From the NCBI GenBank assembly GCA_036873755.1, contig JAVTVY010047879.1, positions 182,579 to 246,578 of the forward strand: a stretch of DNA of 64,000 bases. The letters run 5' to 3'. The notes below the pieces were generated by a model. The model saw only the letters and a program-made list of their open reading frames with translations. It had not been told where the DNA came from and ran no database searches. The translations under genes were made by a program, and so were the position numbers. Of this stretch, positions 48,175 to 59,541 are shown in pieces (position 1 is the stretch's first letter; each line of letters opens with the position of its first letter). The DNA comes from Hanleya hanleyi. Its lineage: Eukaryota > Mollusca > Polyplacophora > Lepidopleurida > Hanleyidae.

Positions 48175-49670
48175 TTATGTGATTCTGTACTGATTTCTTA
48201 GTTTGAAGTGAAACAGGTATCCCGAACAGATACCGACATAGGGGAAGTTAAGTCCACCAGATGTGTATAACATTAGGCATGAATAGTTTTCGAGTAAAAT
48301 ACTTGATAGGTTACAAATCTATCCATGGCATTGTTGTATTTCAGAACAACCGAGTTAGCCTGACGCATTCAGTCATTCGTGTTGATTACCACGTTTAGTC
48401 GGATTGCTACACCACTTCGATTTATAGACTCAAAATGGTAGCCATATCATTGTGTATTGCTGATATCACTGACAACTGTTGACTGCTTCTCTCTTGTAGG
48501 AAACCATTTGGAATTGGTGTTAACTGTCATGCGAAATAGGTCTTCCGATTATTGACGTGGAAATTGTTTTATGGGTTACGGCTGAATATTGAATATTGAA
48601 TGTCCGGTCTGGAGCTTCCTGCACATGTGTTTGTCATATTACATACATTGCAATTAAACGAACATGGGGTTTTATTCAATGGTGTATTCAATTTAGTGAA
48701 TCGGGAATGTATGTTGCGTTCGACATGTTTCCCAATTCTTCCCGTTGCCCATTGTTAGTTCATTTTTACCCATAGGATATCTGAAGAAATACGCTAAGTC
48801 ACCGATTCAGCCTGTCGGGCAATGTTCGTACCCCGAATGTATCGGACTATGGGACAGGCTAGCCTTACGATTGGTTAATATTCAGATAAAGTGCTGGTGG
48901 CTGAATTTCAGTGAGTGAGTTCAAAATAATGTTTGTAAATTTCACGCAATTTCTCCTCGAATTAACATGCGCTGGCAATGATTACGGCCATTCGAATTCC
49001 ATTATTGTCTTGGACGCGGAACTAGTAAAATCGGACACCCCCGGTTGGCATTGTTTCGTTCAAATTGTACTGGATAACACCAGGTTTTCATACCGTCCAA
49101 GTGATCGCTGACCTATTGTGATGAAACATAATGCCCGGAAATTATTGGTCTGGTTTCAGTACAACAAAGTTCTTGTAATGAAATCATGGCATTTAACATT
49201 ACGAAGGGTAGGAAAAATAATTACTTCCTTCTACCTATGTGTGTTCAGTCTTCCGTGGGAAGAGATACAAATCGTTGTTTAAAGATATGCAGTCAGAATA
49301 TTAGCCTCTGGGGTCATATGATTTCTTGTCAGTACACCGGCATCTAATATCACCTTGTATGCTGCGTTTAATTCTATGCCGTCAAGGGGATCATCCGGAC
49401 ACAATTGACTGTTTCTTGAAGGCCTTATTTAGTCGAACGATAATCAATGCTGGGTCAAAATGATAAACAGATAAGGAAAAGAAGTGCTGAATTCGGTTAG
49501 TGTGATAGTTATATATAAAACGGGTCCAATCTGTCAACTCTTTTCCATTATACTTTATTGTGACCTGCGTATAATTGAACGATATACGCCTAGCGTTCAA
49601 TCTCGATTGTGTCAATGAAAACCACTGGAATGGTCCAGTGGATGTAGAGCAATTCTTGATTATTCGCGTG
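48175..49670. other. Gene-free stretch with one family B trace
   Basis: 48540-48620 ('TATTGACGTGGAAATTGTTT', 'GGCTGAATATTGAATATTG') is a diverged family B copy. No gene was recognised elsewhere. Confidence 0.45.
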
Positions 49671-50785
49671 CGTCAGGATTATGGACTTAATTTTTGGATT
49701 ATGGACGCGGGAATTCTTTAATGGATGACGGCTAAATATTGAATGACGGACTAGACGTTTGCATTTCTGGCCAACTGCCCAAACATTCATTATCAAGAAC
49801 AGGTCTTAAGAAGTCCCCAGAGAAATTCAGCTAGGACTTTCTGTTCCAGACACGGTTAACTTGGGATTGCTCTGTCAACAAATCCACTGCATGTGTCAGT
49901 TGCATTTGGTATGTGATTACGTATTTCAATTGAATCTCGATACACGCTATGTCGTCAAATAAAACGGAAAAGTTTGTTTTCTGGCGATCGATAAGAATGA
50001 TTTGCGAGTGCTCTTGGCCTCATCCGTCCTCATCATGTGGAGCGATATCGATGATTGCTCAATATTTATGAACCATCAGCACTGTTGGCATTCAGTTATT
50101 CTGATGGGTCATTTGCAATTCCTAGTGGAGGTCGTGTCTGATAATGTATTCTAGCGAGACGAGTGACCGAGAGTATTTGCTAACACTTCATAATGTTGTT
50201 GTCAGATTACAAGCGTCTAGTCCGTCATTCATAATCCAGCCGTCGTCCATTAGAGAATATCCGCGTCCATAATCCAAAGACCTATTCCATTTCCATATAA
50301 CAGTATTAGCACCAAATTCAAAAAGACAAAAAGTATACATAAACATAGGCTTGTTTCCTGCAAGAGAGAAGCGGTCAACAGTTTTCAATGATGCCGGCAA
50401 GACATCATGATGTTCCAAAAAATATCAAATCCGTATCGCTGATCAGTATTCTTAATCCATAATATTCGTTGTAAAGTCGTCATCTAAAGAATGATGTATC
50501 TCAGTCACGCTTTGATTGTGACTGTTCATATGAGTACCATGAGGATCTTGAAGTACATGGGCTCATACGGCCCCTAGCCCCGGGTTAAGCGGAATTAGGC
50601 ACATGTTACGAAACGTAGCCCCATAGATCTTGCACGCTACGTTCGTATTTTGCTATCAGCATGCGATATGTATCGCCAAATTTGAGAAACTTTGAGTGGA
50701 GGCGCTTGGTGGAATAGCCCTGTTTTATAAGTTTCTGCAACAATGTTTTGTGACGTTGATTAAAATCATCACATTTAACACACTT
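49670..50785 (+). repeat. Repeat mosaic: families B (inverted), D, E, B and A
   Basis: Order: B reversed (49675-49770, 'TGGATTATGGACGCGGGAAT'), D tail (49770-49960), E (49990-50205), B forward (50205-50320, 'GTCCGTCATTCATAATCCAG'), linker 'AGAAGCGGTCAACAGTTTTC', and A ('GATGTATCTCAGTCACGCTT', 'GCCCCTAGCCCCGGGTTAAG') ending near 'TGTGACGTTGATTAAAATCA'. This is the most complete B-A unit and was used to recognise the others. Confidence 0.85.
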
Positions 50786-52680
50786 TATACATAATTACTT
50801 AACAGGGCATGAACTGGGGGAAATGGTGACCATTATGTTTATTCTGCTGAAAGTGTGAAAGAACGTGCCATCGAAGACTTGTTCCTAGCGTGTCATCGGA
50901 AACAGATAACTCAGCATCAGGCATGATGCACGGATGGGTACATGGCACCGATACAAAGGTTTGACAGAAATTATCTCTGTTGGTGAAATTAAATTTCAAC
51001 GATTGAAAATTACTATCTCCTAGGTGAGACATGTAAGATCAAATTCCTCGAAGCCTCTAACTATATATGTGAAATAATGAAGAGTAAAACTATACTCAGG
51101 TATAGTTCGAATTCGGTTTCGGTAACAGGGATCATTATTGACCCAATTCCATCAATAGGAATGAGATGGGCTGATTTCCCAAATGGTGATCTTTCAGATG
51201 TTTTATCTGAGAACTCACAAGAGACTTTTTCATCCCCAACAGAATTCAACAAAGTGATCAGAGTCATTTGGAAGTTGATGGGGAACTCCAACGGGCTAGA
51301 ATCATTCGCAGGAGAACAAATTCTCAGAATTCTGGGTAAAATCTTGCTGATCGCTTTATAAATACTCCAAACGGTTGTGGAGATATCGGAACACGAAGAC
51401 ATCAGTAGAATATTTTGATGAAATAAACGCGCAAATGATCTAAATAAACCAGCAATCACATTTTCCTCTTTCGGAAATTTTGATTTTCCCTTTGCGTTCC
51501 CACTCAGAACTCACCGAGTGTATTTCATTGGGATCGATGGCAACGAACATCATGCCTACCGTCGAAGCATCAGCATGATGGAATCTTTGTGTATAAAATA
51601 TATATGGACATTACACTTGAGTGAGTTTGGATTGAAAAACGGAAAAGATGCTGGACGTGTGACATTAAAAAAATGTTAAATTTGCAATGCGTTCGGGGAA
51701 CCAATACCGAGTTCACGTTAATCAGAATCCAATTGAATCGACGTAAGGAAGAGCATGTCTTGGGAAATCAAAATACGACCTCGGACATTTCAGGAAGATT
51801 TCAAACTTCCGTCTTCAGTTTGTTGTAAAGCTTCAAAGCCTCTCTTATTACTAATCATTTAACATCGACTGCTCAGTGAATTGTTACCAATAAGAGAATA
51901 GCCGAAGATGTATATGTGAATTGACAAAGACTGGATAGTTGATTGTGCAATCGTGTATGCATCGTACTGACTTCAATTCTTGATCTATAGAGGCCCAACG
52001 AAAGTACCATTGTTATTGAGATATTATTGAATTGTTCAGTCACGCATATGAATGTCAGTTATATGGAGTACATCTTTCTACAGTTGTTAGCGCTAACTGT
52101 AGAAAATAGTCTTCAAATGTGTGCGGACTTGTTTCCATTCCAGTATGAATAAATGTACACCTGGTGAGAGTAGGTCAATTATACCATCACATCTCCATTC
52201 ATCCTAATATAATTCTAGTAACTGTCTGTCTTTTTTGTTGGTTTATTTGTTAATTTGTCTTGCCTGTAGGGCTACAATTTTGGCTACAAAATGTCCTGAA
52301 TCAGAGCATAAGTGTCACTGTGGCTAATCTAAAAGAAGAATAAGTTCTGACGCCCATGGAGGCCGGAAATTTGTTTGAGTCACATGACCGTGAAACTAAT
52401 TATTTCAATGATATAAATATATTTATATATATATATATATATTATTATTTTTTTATATTTTGCACCTTTTTCTTTCTTTTTTAAAATTTCGTTTTATTAT
52501 TTTTTGTGGATGTTATTTTCTTCTATATAACTTGTTTTGGTGATGTATTCGTTCATCTATTTTATTCCAGTGTTATTAAGTACTAATAAATAAGTTTGAT
52601 ATCTTATCAATTAAGTAACTCAAATATCTATTACTATTATTATTATTTGTTATTAAGCTAGATCTATGCCACCTCCGATT
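50785..52680. other. Gene-free stretch
   Basis: Family I words occur at 51695-51800 and family G words at 51535-51580. Antiparallel open frames at 51061-51459 have no recognisable domain. An AT-rich microsatellite (TA)n occupies about 52415-52445. Confidence 0.45.
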
Positions 52681-52687
52681 ACCAATG

Positions 52688-52706
52688 TTAACCCTATCTG
52701 GGCTGG
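52688..52706 (+). mobile_element. Left TIR stub of an interrupted MITE
   Basis: TTAACCCTATCTGGGCTGG matches the left terminus of the MITE at 38469 and is then cut off. The remainder of what may be the same copy resumes at about 62019 with 'AGCCTGGGCGGGG' and runs to TTAA at 62605-62608. Confidence 0.6.
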
Positions 52707-52734
52707 GCGATTTGGGGTCCCTTACAAACCAATA

Positions 52735-52870
52735 AGCTGGGGAATTTGTGGGGTTTATGTCGGGCAAGCTATGTAGGGATCACGTGGGGAATGTGTAGGA
52801 CAGCCAATGTGGGGAATGTGTAGGGATTTGGTAAAATCCCCACATTGGACTTAGTCATGGAAAAGGAGTT
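52735..52870. repeat. Left subterminal arm, GTGGGGAAT/GTAGGG words
   Basis: Phrases such as 'CTGGGGAATTTGTGGGG', 'TATGTAGGGATCACGTGGGG', 'GAATGTGTAGGA', 'AATGTGGGGAATGTGTAGGG' recur every 15-25 bases and are followed by one inverted 'AATCCCCACATTGGAC'. They resemble the words of the right arm at 61400-61998 in reverse orientation. Confidence 0.75.
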
Positions 52871-52974
52871 TCTTAATGCTGCTTAGCTGAATTAAATCCC
52901 CGCACCAACCTCAACCCCACGTGTTCCCTACATGTGGGGATGATGCGGGGAACTATATTTAAAGCTGGTACAGA

Positions 52975-53660
52975 AAACCCCACAATATCCCCACGTGTGG
53001 AATCTGCGGGGTAGAAATGCCCACAATATCCCCACGTGGGGAATCTGCGGGGCAATACTTCCAGCATGGGACAGAAGACCCCACAACATCCCCACGTGGG
53101 GAATCTGCGGGGCAGTAATTCCAGCATGGGACGGAAAACCCCACAATATCCCCAAGTGGGGAATCTGCGGGGTAGAAAACCCAATAATATCCCCACGTGG
53201 GGAATCTTCGGGGCAGAAAACCCCACAATATCCTCACGTGGGGAATCTGCGGGGCAGTAATTCCAGCATGGGACAGAAAACCCCACAATATCCCCAGGTG
53301 GGGAATCTGCGGGGCAGTAATTCCAGCATGAGACAGAAAACCCTACAACTTCCCCACATGGGGAATCTGCGGGGCAGTACATCCAGCATGGGGCAGAACC
53401 CCACAACATCCCCACGTGGGGAATCTGCGGGGCAGTAATTCCAGCATGGGACAGAAACCCCACAATATCCCCACATGGGGAATCTGCGAGGCAGTACTTC
53501 CAGCATGGGACAGAAAACCCAACAACATCCCCACGTGGGGAATCTGTGGGGCAGTAATTCCAGCATGGGACAGAAAACCCCACAATATCCCCACGTGGGG
53601 AATCTGCGGGGCAGTAATTCCAATATGGGGCAGAAAATCCCCCAAGGAGGTATGGCAAAC
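52975..53660. repeat. 60-bp minisatellite with CCCCACGTGGGG palindrome
   Basis: About 12 units run 'CCCCACAATATCCCCACGTG' 'GGGAATCTGCGGGGCAGTAA' 'TTCCAGCATGGGACAGAAAA'. Some units are 40 bp, lacking the CAGTAATTCC..GGGACAGA part (for example near 53161-53220). Most units hold the 12-bp palindrome CCCCACGTGGGG, which contains an E-box (CACGTG). Long frames of 100-261 residues on both strands are products of the 60-bp period and are not genes. Confidence 0.95.
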
Positions 53661-54000
53661 ATCCCCACAGTAACCCTACAATATCCCCACGTGTGGGGAT
53701 GGTGTGGGGTTGTCGCCCCCGAATGTACCAACAATGGGTTATTTTCAGGGTAGTTATTTGGCAGTGGGGAATGAATTAGGCAGAGCACTCCGCAGTATCC
53801 CCACAAATGGGGAAATTACAGGGCAGGGTGCACAAATCACCATCTGTATGGAATTCCTGGGGTGTGGGGGAGGGGACATCTTCTATCTGAAAGGGCATGT
53901 CATTTGTACAGACTGTCTAGTATGTCCGGATTCCTCATGCAGTATCATCCATCCCTTAAAATAACCACCAACAGAAGCAAAATCCACGTGTATTTCACCT

Positions 54001-54006
54001 TTTATT
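54001..54006 (-). terminator. AATAAA polyadenylation signal of the THAP gene
   Basis: AATAAA on the minus strand lies 132 bases after the stop codon (TGA, 54138-54140). Cleavage would be expected about 15-25 bases beyond, near 53980. Confidence 0.6.
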
Positions 54007-54137
54007 CTTTAACAGCATAAAATATACATTGTACCATGTCTTAAAACACCCGAGCACAAAATAGGAAGCACATTGAAAGTCTTGTGTCAAGTAGAATGGT
54101 TTTTCATTCCTCAAAGGTTTAAAAATATCTGTATTGG

Positions 54138-54397
54138 TCATTTCCCACCTGTTGTGGGATGGCCTTTAGCATTCCTTAGAGGACTGTCATTGTCATCGCC
54201 AGAGGATGACGAATCCACGGCAGATGAGAGTGAAGTTGAAGAAGAGTCCATCAGTTCTTCTGACATGTGGAGATCATGCTTCTTCATTGGTGTTTTCTGG
54301 CGTATTCTACCTGACCTTGCTGCATCATGGCATTTCTGAGTGATGCCTCTCCTTACTTTGGACCACAGTGTGCCCTTGAACTGGTTGCAAACATAAG
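54138..54397 (-). CDS. THAP-domain gene, terminal exon
   Basis: An acceptor 'TTGACTTCCAG' precedes the exon. Entering in phase 1 from exon 2, it reads 86 codons to TGA. The N-terminal part contains YVCNQFKGTLWSKVRRG and KCHDAARSGRIRQKTPMKKH, which is basic. The C-terminal part is Ser/Asp-rich (ELMDSSSTSLSS, then DSSSSGDDNDS). I do not recognise this domain; the basic region could bind DNA or act as a nuclear signal, which is inference. The coding length (2 + 258) fits exon 2's phase exactly, and it is followed by a canonical poly(A) signal, so it is very likely the last exon of the same gene. Confidence 0.65.
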
Positions 54398-54509
54398 CTG
54401 GAAGTCAAACAATGAAAAACGATTAGTATATTCTGAATGCCCGAGCTATCATAATAAATTAATACAGGAAACAAATATGGTTGAGCATACAGAAAATGTC
54501 GAATCAGCT

Positions 54510-55700
54510 CAAAAACAGTTTGTGCACATCTACACATGGTACCGACCATATGTACCAAATATCAAAAGAATCCATCGAAAGGTCTGAGACGAGTTGCATT
54601 CACGAGGACAGTATGTGCCAAATAAAAGATTTCAGACCAAAATCAAGGGAGTAACTCAAGAAACTGCTGAATCAACTCGAAAAAAAGTTCGTGCACATGT
54701 GCACTCGGCACCGATCATGTGCACCTAATTTCAAAAGAATGCAAAGAAACCCCTAGGACGAGTTTCGTTGACGAGGACTAGGTGCCAAATAAAAGTATTC
54801 CAGACTAAAATCAAGGGTGGATAACTCAAGAAAGCAATGAATTGGTTCGAAAAAAGTTTATGCACATCTACACATGATACTGATCATGTGTACCAAATTT
54901 CAGAAGAATCCATTGAAAACTCTGGGACGAGTTGCGTTGACGAAGACAGTAGGTGCCAAATACAAGGATTTCAGACCAAAATCAAGGAGTAACTCAAGAA
55001 AACATCGAATCAGGTCGAAAAAAGTTCGTGCACATTTACACATGGTACCGATCATGCATACCAAATTTCAGAAGAATCCATCGAAAACTCTGGGACGAGT
55101 TGTGTTGACGAAGACAGTAGGTTCCAAATACAAGGATTTCAGACCAAAATCAAGGGGGGTAACTCAAGAAAACGTCGAATCGGACCGAAAAAAGTTTGTG
55201 CACATCTACACATGGCACCGATCATGTGTACCAAATTTCAGAAGAATCCATTGAAAACTCTGGGACGAGTTGCATTGATGAAGACAGTAGGTGCCAAATA
55301 CAAGGATTTCAGACCACAAATCAAGGGGAGTAACTCAAGAAAACGTCGAATCGGACCGAAAAAAGTTTGTGCACATCTACACATGGTACCGATCATGTGA
55401 CATGTACCAAATTTCAGAAGAATCCATTGAAAACTCTGAGACGAGTTGCGTTGATGAAGACAGTAGGTGCCAAATACAAGGATTTCAGACCAAAATCAAG
55501 GGGAGTAGCTCAAGAAAATGTCGAATCGGACCGAAAAAAGTTTGTGCACATCTACACATGGTACCGATCAGGTGTACCAAAATTTCAGAAGAATCCACTG
55601 AAAACTCTAGGACAAGTTGCGTTGACGAGAAAAAGTTAACGGACAAACGGACGGACGACGCCATACCATAATACGTCCCGTCAAATTTGACGGGCGTATA
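54510..55700. mobile_element. Tandem-repeat element, 7 units of about 170 bp
   Basis: The anchor CAGAAGAATCCATTGAAAAC recurs at spacings of 169, 169, 168, 170, 176 and 171 bp. Units also share 'GACAGTAGGTGCCAAATACA', 'GATTTCAGACCAAAATCAAG' and 'TTTGTGCACATCTACACATG'. The array ends in 'GGACAAACGGACGGACGACG' and then the hairpin CCCGTCAAATTTGACGGG before 'CGTATAAAAAGTG'. The layout (core tandem repeats plus a short 3' hairpin) resembles molluscan Helitron-like or 'pearl' elements; this is inference. It lies in the last intron of the THAP gene. Peptide-like frames across it are not coding. Confidence 0.85.
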
Positions 55701-56012
55701 AAAAGTGTTATAAAACATTTCATCAGAAGGCAATATGGATCTGTTACTGGGAACATATTTGAAACAACTTTGAAACTCTTAACCTCTAATGTACAGTAAG
55801 TCAAGGGGCTGACCCTGAAACATGCCCGGTAAATAACAACAAAATTTTTTGGGGGACATCACTTTAGATGTTTTGCTTTTTTTTCAAAATAAGCTACAAA
55901 TAACTGATTTGGCACCCCTTTTCCCACAACTGGTGGGACATCCCACCTCTTAGAAATGAACAGGATATCACAGTTTTTTCTCAGACATGCAGTGATTATA
56001 AGATTTCCTCAC

Positions 56013-56080
56013 CTCCAGGTGTAACTTCCTTTCCTTGTATGAGAGGATAACTGGTATTCACATGAGGTCCACAAGCCAAT
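56013..56080 (-). other. Possible cassette exon of the THAP gene
   Basis: It ends in an excellent donor (CCTGGAG/GTGAGG) in phase 1, as needed to join the terminal exon, and reads LACGPHVNTSYPLIQGKEVT. Its acceptor (GGATTAG) is weak and needs an incoming phase 2, whereas exon 2 leaves in phase 1, so it cannot be used directly between the two. It could follow an unseen exon, be part of an alternative transcript, or be chance. Confidence 0.3.
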
Positions 56081-57119
56081 CTAATCCATTATCCTGTTAC
56101 CAATTCACACAATGAGTGGGGTCCAGTATTTGCCTGTTCCTATAGATCATTGAAATACAAACACAATTATTTATATTAGCTAAAACTCAATCAGGGCAGT
56201 ATACATTCTGTAGCAAATTATTGTTACTGCATGAACTGGTTAGGGATACTACCAAAATAGAGTACTCTCGCTGGGCAAGAAAAGACAATAACCAATCAGC
56301 TGTTCCATCAACTTTTAATGACCCGCACAACTGGGATGAAAATTCGATGCTACATGATCTGGTGCCAATTTTATTTAATAAATTGATTCTGTATGTCAAA
56401 AAGTTCTTAAACTTTAGTACAGTGTATTTTGTGAACTAACTGTCCTCCGATAATTACTGGAGGATACATTTTATTTCTTTAAATTTTTATTCATAGCAAT
56501 TTATCTGTATTTCCTAAAGTTAATCTTATGAAAGTCAGTTACGGGTGGGAACAGCTCGCTGTGAAGCTGGGTTGTCTGAGACAGCAATATCGCATATTTA
56601 TCTGAGACAGCAATATCGCATATTTACCTATAATCGTCCTTGAATTATATTAATCGACAAATTAAACATATTTAACTCCATGTACATTGCAAATTTATCT
56701 CGCAGTTATAACAGACCTGTTTGTATTTATATAATCAATAAAATCCGATTAAATTCAGCCCTAGTACAGCGATAGGACGAATAACATAAACATGTCCACT
56801 TAGTTTACAATTGTTTTGTGACTAGGTGGAATAATTTGTCAAAACTTGACTAGTTCATATCAGTATATACCTACATAATGTATCAAATAATCTTTTATGT
56901 TCATTCAACTACCTATTGTTGGATTATCTCCCATGTATGATACATGTATGTGTTGTGGCCTCACTGTGAGCATTTTATGCAATACATTGCACTGGACATG
57001 TAGGATAACAGTCCCTGATAAAACATGAGATTGATCTAATCAAAACCCCTCGGCTTTCCCCAAGTGATTGAGACCCATGTGTAGTGTGAATTGGGGAAGA
57101 GATAGTTCTATGTGGGATG

Positions 57120-58435
57120 ATCAAGATATACCGGTAGTTGGTTACATTCAGGCATATAGGACAGAAATAGAAAAATTATATATCTGTAAAGGGGCATTGT
57201 AAAATATGGGTCGAGGGGTGCCACTTTCGACAGGCGTCTGACTTAGCACTCTGTAAAATAAGAATCGGGACAAATAAGCTGTACCGAACACGGATCTGCA
57301 GATATAACTTGTACATTCAGCTACAAATAACAAAATCGGAGATTATTACATCTGAAAGGGGCATAACTCCATAAGCAAAGGCGAGTAATCCTTTGTTGGC
57401 TTGTAGAATACAACAATAAGTTTCCAAAATATAGTAGCTATACCGAACACAGTTCTGCAAATATAGTTGGTTACATTCAGGCATACATGTATAGGACAGA
57501 AATAGAAATTAATATATCTGTAAAGGGGCATAACTCTGTAAAGTATGGGCCGAGGGGCGCCACTTTCGATAGTCGTCTGACTTAGCACTACTGTAAAATA
57601 AGAACCGAGACGAATAAGCTGTACCGAACACGGATCTGCAGATATAACTTGTACATTCAACTACAGATAGCAAAATCGGAGATTATTACATCCGAAAGGG
57701 GCATAACTCCATAAGCCGAGGCGAGTAATCCTTTGTTGGCTTGTAGAATACAGGAACATAAATAAGTTTCCAAAATATAGTAGCTATATCGAACACAGTT
57801 CTACAGATATAGTTGGTTACATTCAGGGATATAGGACAGAAATAGAAATTAATATATCTGTAAAGGGGCATAACTCTGTAAAGTATGGGCCGAGGGGCGC
57901 CACTTTCGATTGGCGTCTGACTTAGCACTCTGTGAAATAAAAACCAAGACGAATAAGCTGTACCGAGCACGGATCTGCAGATATAACTTGTACATTCAGC
58001 TACAACTAACAAAATCGAAGATTATTACATCCGAAAGGGGCATAACTCCATAAGCCGAGGCGAGTAATCCTTTGTTGGCTTGTAGAATACAACAATATAA
58101 ACAAGTTTCCAAAATATAGTAGCTATACTCAACACAGTTCTGCAGATATAGTTGGTTACATTCAGGCATATAGGACAGAAATAGAAATTAAAAAATCTGT
58201 AAAGGGGCAAAACTCTGTAAAATATGGGCCGAGGGAAGCCATTTTCGATAGGCGTCTGACTTAGCACTATATAAATAAATGTTGAAAATTTGGTGGTAGT
58301 GTCTCAAGCGGTTTTGCCTAAAATGCGGTAACGGACGGACGGACGTACGGACGTACGGACATACGGACGTACGGACGGATGTACATGGCGACGACAATAC
58401 CCCGAGGCCAAAATGGCCGAGGGGTAAAAAAGTGT
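57120..58435. mobile_element. Tandem-repeat element, 340-bp dimeric units
   Basis: The anchor GGTTACATTCAGG recurs at spacings of 329, 346 and 339 bp. Each 340-bp unit is itself two related halves, one with 'CACGGATCTGCAGATATAAC', the other with 'CACAGTTCTGCAGATATAGT'. The array ends in 'GGACGGACGGACGTACGGAC', then CCCCGAGGCC-AAAAT-GGCCGAGGGG, a hairpin whose middle pairs are tandem G-A/A-G, then 'TAAAAAAGTG'. The same tail plan is seen in the 170-bp array at 54.5-55.7 kb, so both probably belong to one element class. Confidence 0.85.
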
Positions 58436-58469
58436 TTGGAAGCTTTGCATACAACTCTTGAAACTTAAT

Positions 58470-59356
58470 CAGGTTGGGGAAAATACCTTGATCGAGGTAT
58501 AGACCTATACCTCGAATGGGGTATAGGGCTATGTCAACTTCAGTTTTTATATATTTATGGATAATGTGGACATCCACACATACCCCGGACTGCATGAATC
58601 TTTCAACAACATCTATGGCTTCATTGTTCCATGTTTTTCACATCAATTTATTGCTTCGTTTAATGCGACTAATCATTTAAATTAGCCATTTCAATATTTC
58701 AAAAATGAAAGATGGCTTCAAATGACATATTTGGTGAAATTTATTCTGTAAATGAAAATGGCATGTGATGGCACACTTCGATGTCCGGAAGGTCATGAGC
58801 AAATTGCAGGATTTGAGAGCCAATGCCTAGTTAATAAATCAAGATTAATTGACAGACCCATAATCTAATCTGCTAGCATGTGCACATAAAAAAACAGACC
58901 TCTGCTCTGTGTATTCTGACCCTGCCATGTATGTGCATGCTAGGAAATTGTGCATTTAATCTAATTTACTCATCAGTCAATGCATATACATTCATGCAAC
59001 TTTGGGATGGAATTATCTCATAGCATGCTATTTAGTTACATAATAAATTTCCCTGAATATGTCATTTGAAGCAATGTTTCATTTTTGAAATATTACAGTG
59101 GCTACTTTGAATGATTAGTCGCATGAACGGAGCAATAAGTTGCTTTGAAAATCATGGAACAATGAAGCCAAATATGTTGTCGTAAGATCCATGCAGTCCA
59201 GGGTATGTGTGGATGTCCACATTTTCCATAAATATAAAAAAAAACTGAAGTTGACATAGCCCTATACCCCATTTGAGGTACAGGCCTATACCTCGATCGA
59301 GGTATAATACCCTGATCAAGGGATAATACCTCGATCAAGGGATTTTCCCTAACCTG
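58470..59356. mobile_element. 887-bp palindromic element, probable MITE
   Basis: The ends are inverted: CAGGTTGGGGAAAATACC (left) and CAGGTTAGGGAAAATCCC (right, reversed). Inward, both arms share 'GATCGAGGTATAG', 'GGGGTATAGGGCTATGTCAA', 'CTTCAGTTTTT', 'GTGGACATCCACACATACCC' and 'GGCTTCATTGTTCCATG'. The left arm runs to about 58860. The right arm has extra copies of the GATCGAGGTAT/GATCAAGGGAT word near its end. There is no coding capacity. It lies about 16 bp from the exon 2 donor of the THAP gene, inside the large intron. Confidence 0.85.
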
Positions 59357-59371
59357 CTGATGTATACTTAC

Positions 59372-59541
59372 ATTTAGTCAACACTTCTGTGATACCCATA
59401 CCCTCTTCACTGACGACTGTTTCACCACCTACATACAAGTATTCCGGGTTTATTACCACCACTGGGTCAATAGGTTGTTGCTCATTTGTCTGTACTGGCA
59501 CATGAATTGGATATTCTGCCTTTATTGAAGAAGCTGTGGAG
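59372..59541 (-). CDS. THAP-domain gene, exon 2
   Basis: The acceptor is 'TTATTTCCAG' and the donor is AAAT/GTAAGTATAC, both strong. Only one of the three frames is open across the 170 bases, and it is the frame required by exon 1's phase 2 end. It reads STASSIKAEYPIHVPVQTNE, then DPVVVINPEYLYVGGETVVS and MGITEVLTK. No known domain was recognised; this is a typical linker region after a THAP finger. It leaves in phase 1, which fits the terminal exon. Confidence 0.75.

Noticed and set aside
51061..51459. 132-codon minus-strand frame and 94-codon plus-strand frame
   Set aside because: Overlapping on opposite strands without any recognisable domain or exon borders.
52873..53806. Long frames (up to 261 residues) on both strands
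   Set aside because: Produced by the 60-bp minisatellite; open on both strands in several frames, as expected for a stop-free period divisible by three.
54874..55671. Repetitive 126-residue frames on the plus strand
   Set aside because: They follow the 170-bp tandem units, shift frame between units and are antisense to the THAP gene intron.
56187..56439. Antiparallel 70-72 codon frames
   Set aside because: No domain, no conserved splice borders in the phase needed by the THAP gene, and open on both strands.
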